DNA of 64,000 nt, taken from contig NZ_FOCM01000003.1 of assembly GCF_900110115.1 (NCBI RefSeq), forward strand, positions 186,001 through 250,000. Reading direction: 5' to 3'. The notes beneath the pieces are model-generated. The model had not been told where the DNA came from. It did not search any database and saw only the letters and a program-made list of their open reading frames with translations. This DNA comes from Palleronia pelagia (lineage in GTDB: Bacteria; Pseudomonadota; Alphaproteobacteria; Rhodobacterales; Rhodobacteraceae). A program made the position numbers and the translations under genes. Shown piece by piece: positions 61,447 to 64,000 of this stretch. Numbering within the stretch: position 1 is the stretch's first letter; every line of letters begins with the position of its first letter.

Positions 61447-62343
61447 TCAGTTTTCTTGCCGCAGGGGAGCATCGGGTCGTGTCCCCGATTGAGCGATCTG
61501 CGCGGCGATGTGGTCGGCCACCACGCCCGGCGCCTCTTCGGGCACCAGATGGCCGTAGGGGCCCAGCTCCAGGACCTGACCGCGGGAGGCCAGCCGCGCC
61601 GCCTTGCGAGACACTTCAGGTGATACGGTCCGATCGGCGTCGCCAACCAGCAGGACGAGCGCGCCGGTCCAATCGCGCAGCAACGACGGAAGGCCTGCGG
61701 TCGACCATTGCGCCATCATGTCGAGCGTGCCGCGCAGGTGCTGGGGGTCGGCCAGGAGACGCGCGTAGATGTCGAGGCTCTCTTGGGGCAGGCGCGACCC
61801 GGTGCTTCCCATGATCTGGCTAAGGCGCGCCGGGCTGCGCGCCACGCGCGACAGCGCGGCGCCGATGCCGGGGGTCGCCGCCATGGCACGGGCGGCCATG
61901 GGAAACGCCCAGGCGGCTGCACCCTGGAACCCGTCCAGCGCAGGGTTCACACCGATGAGTCCGTCCACGCGGTCGGGCGCCTGCGCACCCATGTGCACGG
62001 CCAGCGCGCCGCCCGCCGAGTGTCCGACGATCCAGCGGGGCCGCGCGCCGAGCCAGTCCATGAGCCGCCACAGATCCTCGGCCATGGTGACCGGACGGCT
62101 GCGTTGCCGTGTCCCGGGCCGGGTGAAGCCATGGCCCGGCAGGTCGGGCGCGATGACGCGGAAATCCTTGGCGAGGAGCGGCATGACCCCCGCCCAACCA
62201 TGGCACGTGCCGCCCGTTCCGTGCAGCAACAACAGGTCCGGACCGTCGCCCATGACCTGCACGTGCCAGTCATGGGGTCGGCAGCGAACGCGGCGCGAGG
62301 CCGCCCGGTTCGGCCAGTCCCGCGCGTCGCGCGCCCAATCCAC
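61447..62343 (-). CDS. bchO: BchO, alpha/beta-hydrolase of the photosynthesis gene cluster
   Basis: BchO is an alpha/beta-hydrolase of unclear role in magnesium insertion, encoded next to bchD in anoxygenic phototrophs. The 298-residue product begins MDWARDARDWPNRAASRRVR, typical of BchO, with HGTGGTCHGWAG, the nucleophile elbow GHSAGGALAV, and the catalytic His in GPYGHLVPEEAP. The start is GTG at 62343, 2 bp after the bchD stop. Confidence 0.9.
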   Translation of the reverse strand: MDWARDARDWPNRAASRRVRCRPHDWHVQVMGDGPDLLLLHGTGGTCHGWAGVMPLLAKDFRVIAPDLPGHGFTRPGTRQRSRPVTMAEDLWRLMDWLGARPRWIVGHSAGGALAVHMGAQAPDRVDGLIGVNPALDGFQGAAAWAFPMAARAMAATPGIGAALSRVARSPARLSQIMGSTGSRLPQESLDIYARLLADPQHLRGTLDMMAQWSTAGLPSLLRDWTGALVLLVGDADRTVSPEVSRKAARLASRGQVLELGPYGHLVPEEAPGVVADHIAAQIAQSGTRPDAPLRQEN

Positions 62344-62345
62344 GT

Positions 62346-64000
62346 TCAGCCGTCCAGAAGGGGCGCCACCGTTCGGGACAGGCTGGCGGCGTCGGCGCGG
62401 GGCAACGGGACGTAGCTGGCCGCCGCGCGCTCGGCCAGCGTGGCGAGGGTGGGGCTGGGCCGCCGCCCGGTATCAATGACGATCCCGCCCGGCAGGCCGC
62501 GCCCCGCGCGCGTGGCGGCGGTCAGGGCGTCGTCCTGGGCACGCTGCCGGTCGGGCCGCCCGTCGAGGTCTATATTGGCGCGCCCGTCCGTGAGCAGCGC
62601 CAGCGACGGTGTCAGCCCGCGCCGCGCGGCTATCTGCGCAAGATCGCAGGCGGTGGAAACCCCGGCGGCCAGCGGGGTGCCACCGCCGCCCGGCAAGGCG
62701 GCGAGCCGTTTCTTGGTCTGCACGAGCGAACGGGTGGGCGGCAGCAGCACCTCGGCCGCCTTGCCGCGGAAGGCCACCAGCGCCACGTGATCGCGCCGGG
62801 CGTAGGCTTGTGCCAGCAACAGCTCGATCGCGCCCTTCGCCTCGGCCAGCCGCGCCACGGCCTGCGAGCCGGACGCGTCGACGCAGAAGATCAGCAGCCG
62901 CTCGGTCCGCTCCTCGAAGCGCTGGATGCGGAAATCGGCGGGCCGCAGGTGAACCAAGCGGGGGACCTGCGCGGTGCGGGCGCGGATGGTCTGCCATGGG
63001 GCAGCCGCGCGGAGGGTGGCCACGAGATCCAGCCGCGCGGCATCGCCCGGCCGACCGGGTCGCGCGGGCAGGGGACGCCCCCGCCGGTGGCCGCGCTGGG
63101 CCGCGCCGGTGCCGCCGGAGCCCTTGGCGGCCCGCGCGCGGCGCCCCTCGGCAAGGCTGCGGAGCAGATCAGTCGGCAATTGCGCGCGGGCCGCGGCGAC
63201 GAGTAGCTCGGCCGGCAGGCTGTCGGATGGCGCGTCGGTGCTGTCATCCGCGGCGGCGCTGTCGCGCTCCTCGGGCGGCGGCGTGTCGTCCTCGGCCGTC
63301 TCGTCGGTGTCTTCCGTCTGGGGCAGCGGCGTGCCGCGATGGGCGAGGCACAACGCCACCGCCCGCGCGAGGTGATCCTCGGTGACCGTAGCCGCGCCGT
63401 CCAACGCCGCGAGGCCCCGCGCCGTGCGGGCGGCAAGAAGGGGGGCGCGCATCCCGTCGATGGCGAGGGCGGCTGCGGTTTCGACCAGCGCGCGGACCTG
63501 GTCGGGTGCGAGCGTCACGTCCGGCCCCTGCATCGCCGCGCCTCCGGGCGACACGGTGTCGAGATCGTCCAGCGCATCGTGGCGCATATCGTCGAGATAA
63601 AGGAACAGCCCCAACCGGTCGGCGAGCGCAGCCGGCAGGCCCTCGTCCTCGGCGGCGCCCTCGTCGAGGCAGACTAGCACCAGGCCGCCGTCATCGACCG
63701 CCTGCGCCAGCCGCGCGGCGCGGGCCGGGTCCAGGCGTTCGGCCCCCGTCACGATGACCAGCCCGCCGTCTTCAAGAATGCCGGGCCGGGACACGACCTG
63801 CCCCGCCGACAGGGTCGCGGCAAGGTCGATTCCACCGCTCAACGCGTCTTCCGGGGTTTGCGGACCGATGCGGCGGGCGCCGAGCGGTTCGAGCGCGGCC
63901 AGTACCGCGTCGCGCACCGGGCCCGGCCGCGCGCGAAGCCACAGACCGCCAAGCCCGGCACCGTCCAGCGCCAGCAGCCGCAGCGCATCGCGGATCCGTC
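62346..64000 (-). CDS. bchD: Magnesium chelatase subunit BchD (5' end outside the window)
   Basis: BchD works with BchI and BchH to insert Mg into protoporphyrin IX, the first committed step to bacteriochlorophyll. The visible 551 residues start within the degenerate AAA+ domain (DALRLLALDGAGLGGLWLRA), pass an acidic/Pro-rich linker (TEDTDETAEDDTPPPEERDS), and end with a von Willebrand/integrin I domain carrying the MIDAS motif FCVDASGSQAVARLAEAKGA and LLTDGRANIDLDG. The gene runs off the end of the window; bchI is expected beyond. Confidence 0.93.
   Translation of the reverse strand, partial: RIRDALRLLALDGAGLGGLWLRARPGPVRDAVLAALEPLGARRIGPQTPEDALSGGIDLAATLSAGQVVSRPGILEDGGLVIVTGAERLDPARAARLAQAVDDGGLVLVCLDEGAAEDEGLPAALADRLGLFLYLDDMRHDALDDLDTVSPGGAAMQGPDVTLAPDQVRALVETAAALAIDGMRAPLLAARTARGLAALDGAATVTEDHLARAVALCLAHRGTPLPQTEDTDETAEDDTPPPEERDSAAADDSTDAPSDSLPAELLVAAARAQLPTDLLRSLAEGRRARAAKGSGGTGAAQRGHRRGRPLPARPGRPGDAARLDLVATLRAAAPWQTIRARTAQVPRLVHLRPADFRIQRFEERTERLLIFCVDASGSQAVARLAEAKGAIELLLAQAYARRDHVALVAFRGKAAEVLLPPTRSLVQTKKRLAALPGGGGTPLAAGVSTACDLAQIAARRGLTPSLALLTDGRANIDLDGRPDRQRAQDDALTAATRAGRGLPGGIVIDTGRRPSPTLATLAERAAASYVPLPRADAASLSRTVAPLLDG

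Noticed and set aside
1-64000. CRISPR arrays, insertion sequences, rRNA or prophage genes
   Set aside because: No spaced direct-repeat array, transposase, integrase, capsid gene or rRNA signature was seen on either strand.

Overview
The window is GC-rich DNA, dense in genes, from an alphaproteobacterium that is almost certainly a member of the Rhodobacteraceae (Roseobacter group). Markers for this are FlbT/FlaF flagellin control, a MucR-type zinc-finger regulator, the RegB/SenC/RegA redox system, AddAB recombination, an alphaproteobacterial Mic60 (mitofilin) between hemD and hemY, and the end of a bacteriochlorophyll gene cluster (bchD-bchO). The last point suggests an aerobic anoxygenic phototroph that also swims.

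Layout. Positions 2-22657 are most of a flagellar cluster in several strand blocks. These are fliP-fliG (+); a long minus block flgE-flgK-flgL-flgI-flgJ(rod-binding)-flgN-like-flagellin-flaF-flbT-DUF1217, headed by a TPR protein; flgF-flgG-flgA-flgH-fliL-like (+); orphan-mucR-motB-orphan-fliK-flgD (minus); and motA-small secreted protein-fliJ-like (+). Positions 22678-42410 are mostly housekeeping: hslV, a KpsS-like capsule protein, thioredoxin, a tight seven-gene unit PAS-tsaE-amgK-murU-addB-addA-trxA, regB with divergent senC and regA, a LysR regulator with a small divergent ORF, an HD hydrolase, ahcY, DUF2853 and a FUSC-like membrane protein. Positions 42407-47749 carry EVE-tsaD, divergent hemD-mic60-hemY and a tRNA-Thr(CGT). 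Positions 47883-51164 hold an isoquinoline-oxidoreductase-type molybdenum hydroxylase with a diheme cytochrome c. Its large-subunit gene is broken in frame by a perfect hairpin. After a PhoD-like phosphatase, a 3-hydroxyisobutyrate-dehydrogenase-like enzyme, a YedI-like protein and a UbiG-like methyltransferase comes a second, incomplete flagellar set motB-flgE-flgK-flgL-flgI (55633-61409). It lies directly against bchO and bchD, which runs off the end.

How the parts relate. Locus 1 encodes rod, rings, hook, stator, filament and export accessory proteins. Locus 2 repeats only the hook, hook-filament junction, P-ring and one stator subunit, so the cell has two versions of these parts. Candidate control signals include twin hairpins with the same AGAA loop in the flagellin leader (FlbT is encoded just downstream), a recurring TATTCTTG motif in AT-rich flagellar promoters near mucR, a TTAA-N7-TTAA CtrA-like site before a PAS protein, and a T-N11-A LysR box.

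The least ordinary observations are the flagellin leader hairpins, the partial second flagellar set beside photosynthesis genes, the hairpin-associated frameshift in the molybdenum hydroxylase gene, and a hemD gene whose only well-placed start codon is ATC. All family calls come from reading the translations; no database search was run.
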